From assembly GCF_010668395.1 (NCBI RefSeq), contig NZ_WUEY01000005.1:62001-126000 (forward strand): 64,000 nt of DNA. The letters run 5' to 3'. The DNA comes from Martinezella lusitana. Lineage in GTDB: Bacteria > Pseudomonadota > Alphaproteobacteria > Rhizobiales > Rhizobiaceae. The translations under genes were made by a program, and so were the position numbers. How positions within the stretch are numbered: position 1 is the first letter of the stretch; each line of letters begins with the position of its first letter. This document shows positions 63,260-64,000 of this stretch, in pieces. The notes beneath the pieces are model-generated. The model was not told the origin of the DNA, did no database searches, and saw only the letters and a program-made list of their open reading frames with translations.

Positions 63260-64000
63260 ATGATCAGACTGCTTATCTTCGCCATTCTTATCCTCGCTCT
63301 CGGCTATGGTTTTTCCTGGCTGGCGGACCGCCCCGGCGATCTCTCGCTGGTGTGGGAAGGCCAGCTTTACCAGACCAAGCTGATCGTCGCCGCCGCGATC
63401 CTGATCGCATTGGTCGCCGCCGTCATGATTCTCTGGTGGTTCGTGCGGCTGATCTGGACGTCGCCGCATTCCGTCACCCGCTATTTCCGCGCCCGCAAGC
63501 GCGATCGCGGCTATCAGGCGCTTTCGACCGGCCTGATCGCGGCCGGCGCCGGCAATGCATTGCTCGCCCGCAAGATGGCCGCCCGCACCCGTGGCCTCAT
63601 CCGTGCCGATCAGGAGCCGCTCATCAACCTGCTGGAAGCGCAGGCGGCGTTGATCGAAGGCAAGCACGACGAGGCACGCCAGAAGTTCGAGCTGATGGCC
63701 AACGATCCGGAAACGCGCGAGCTCGGACTGCGCGGCCTCTATCTCGAAGCCAAGCGCCTCGGTGCCCATGAAGCTGCGCGGCAATATGCCGAGAAGGCCG
63801 CCGACCAGGCGCCCTATCTGCCCTGGGCAGCGCAGGCGACGCTGGAATATCGCAGCCAGGCCGGCCGCTGGGACGACGCCATCAAGCTTCTGGACCAGCA
63901 GAAGGTCGCCCACGTCGTCGACAAGACGACGGCCAACCGCCAACGCGCCGTGCTCCTGACGGCGCGCGCCGACGACAAACTGGAAAGCGATCCGGCCGGC
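63260..64000 (+). CDS. hemY: heme biosynthesis-associated protein HemY, N-terminal part (runs off window)
   Basis: The open frame continues to the window edge (247 codons seen). Two membrane helices (MIRLLIFAILILALGYGFSW and a second at about 42-66, IVAAAILIALVAAVMILWW) precede a tetratricopeptide-like region: ALIEGKHDEARQKFELM, AHEAARQYAEKAADQAP and GRWDDAIKLLDQQ are TPR-type helix pairs. Family members (HemY_N) are encoded at the end of hemCD operons in many proteobacteria; they are not protoporphyrinogen oxidases and their role in haem synthesis is unclear. It starts 15 bases after the mitofilin-like gene. Confidence 0.93.
   Translation, partial: MIRLLIFAILILALGYGFSWLADRPGDLSLVWEGQLYQTKLIVAAAILIALVAAVMILWWFVRLIWTSPHSVTRYFRARKRDRGYQALSTGLIAAGAGNALLARKMAARTRGLIRADQEPLINLLEAQAALIEGKHDEARQKFELMANDPETRELGLRGLYLEAKRLGAHEAARQYAEKAADQAPYLPWAAQATLEYRSQAGRWDDAIKLLDQQKVAHVVDKTTANRQRAVLLTARADDKLESDPAG

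Overview
The window is core chromosome of a Rhizobiaceae alphaproteobacterium, most likely Rhizobium sensu lato. The evidence is high GC, an F1-only atpHAGDC operon without Fo genes, the mdh-sucCDAB cluster, sdhCDAB, an Omp19-type lipoprotein, an alphaproteobacterial mitofilin-like gene beside hemC/hemD/hemY, and several rhizobial-type intergenic palindromes. I see no rRNA, tRNA, CRISPR array, prophage or insertion sequence. Both ends cut a gene: a chemotaxis receptor at the left and hemY at the right.

Region 1-8.7 kb: the 3' end of a methyl-accepting chemotaxis protein, then (minus strand) an NAD-linked molybdenum formate dehydrogenase operon, fdsG-fdsB-fdsA-fdhD(fdsC)-fdsD. A LysR gene lies upstream, and a 25-base palindrome sits at that gene's 3' end. 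A mosaic palindromic repeat lies inside the operon between fdsA and fdhD. An ArsR-type regulator follows.

Region 8.7-19.9 kb: an SDR oxidoreductase; a DeoR-type glpR with glpD (three 11-bp-phased repeats between them); soxR with a divergent FMN reductase whose promoter shows a textbook SoxR box in a 19-bp spacer; an acyltransferase-3 membrane protein; and a catabolic-looking operon (iron-type alcohol dehydrogenase, aldehyde dehydrogenase, enolase-superfamily enzyme) divergent from a LysR gene. A 410-base stretch of dispersed repeats closes the region.

Region 19.9-34.5 kb: the F1 ATP synthase operon, a small membrane protein, priA, a small lipoprotein, a decayed copy of the priA 5' end, a uridine-kinase-like P-loop protein, a RecF/SMC-like ATPase, a lysophospholipid acyltransferase, a XerC-type recombinase, a TraB/GumN protein and a DUF2867-like protein.

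Region 34.5-55 kb: an M16 protease, then a respiratory block on the minus strand: mdh, sucC, sucD, sucA, sucB, three accessory genes plus a LysE exporter, lpdA. Upstream lie zapE, an Omp19-like protease-inhibitor lipoprotein and sdhC-sdhD-sdhA-sdhB. Together these encode the lower TCA cycle from 2-oxoglutarate to oxaloacetate, apart from fumarase. The accessory genes between sucB and lpdA (DUF4241-like secreted protein, secreted cysteine protein, SDR) are translationally coupled to the operon.

Region 55-64 kb: a His-rich secreted protein, a methyltransferase, an EVE protein, a YciI protein, a VapBC-type toxin-antitoxin pair, gpsA and tsaD, then divergently hemC, hemD, the Mic60/mitofilin homologue and hemY. 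I found no clear candidate for a wholly new defence or mobile system. The most unusual items are the coupled cassette in the suc operon, the priA-fragment locus, the possible small ORF between sucA and sucB, and the well-defined operators.
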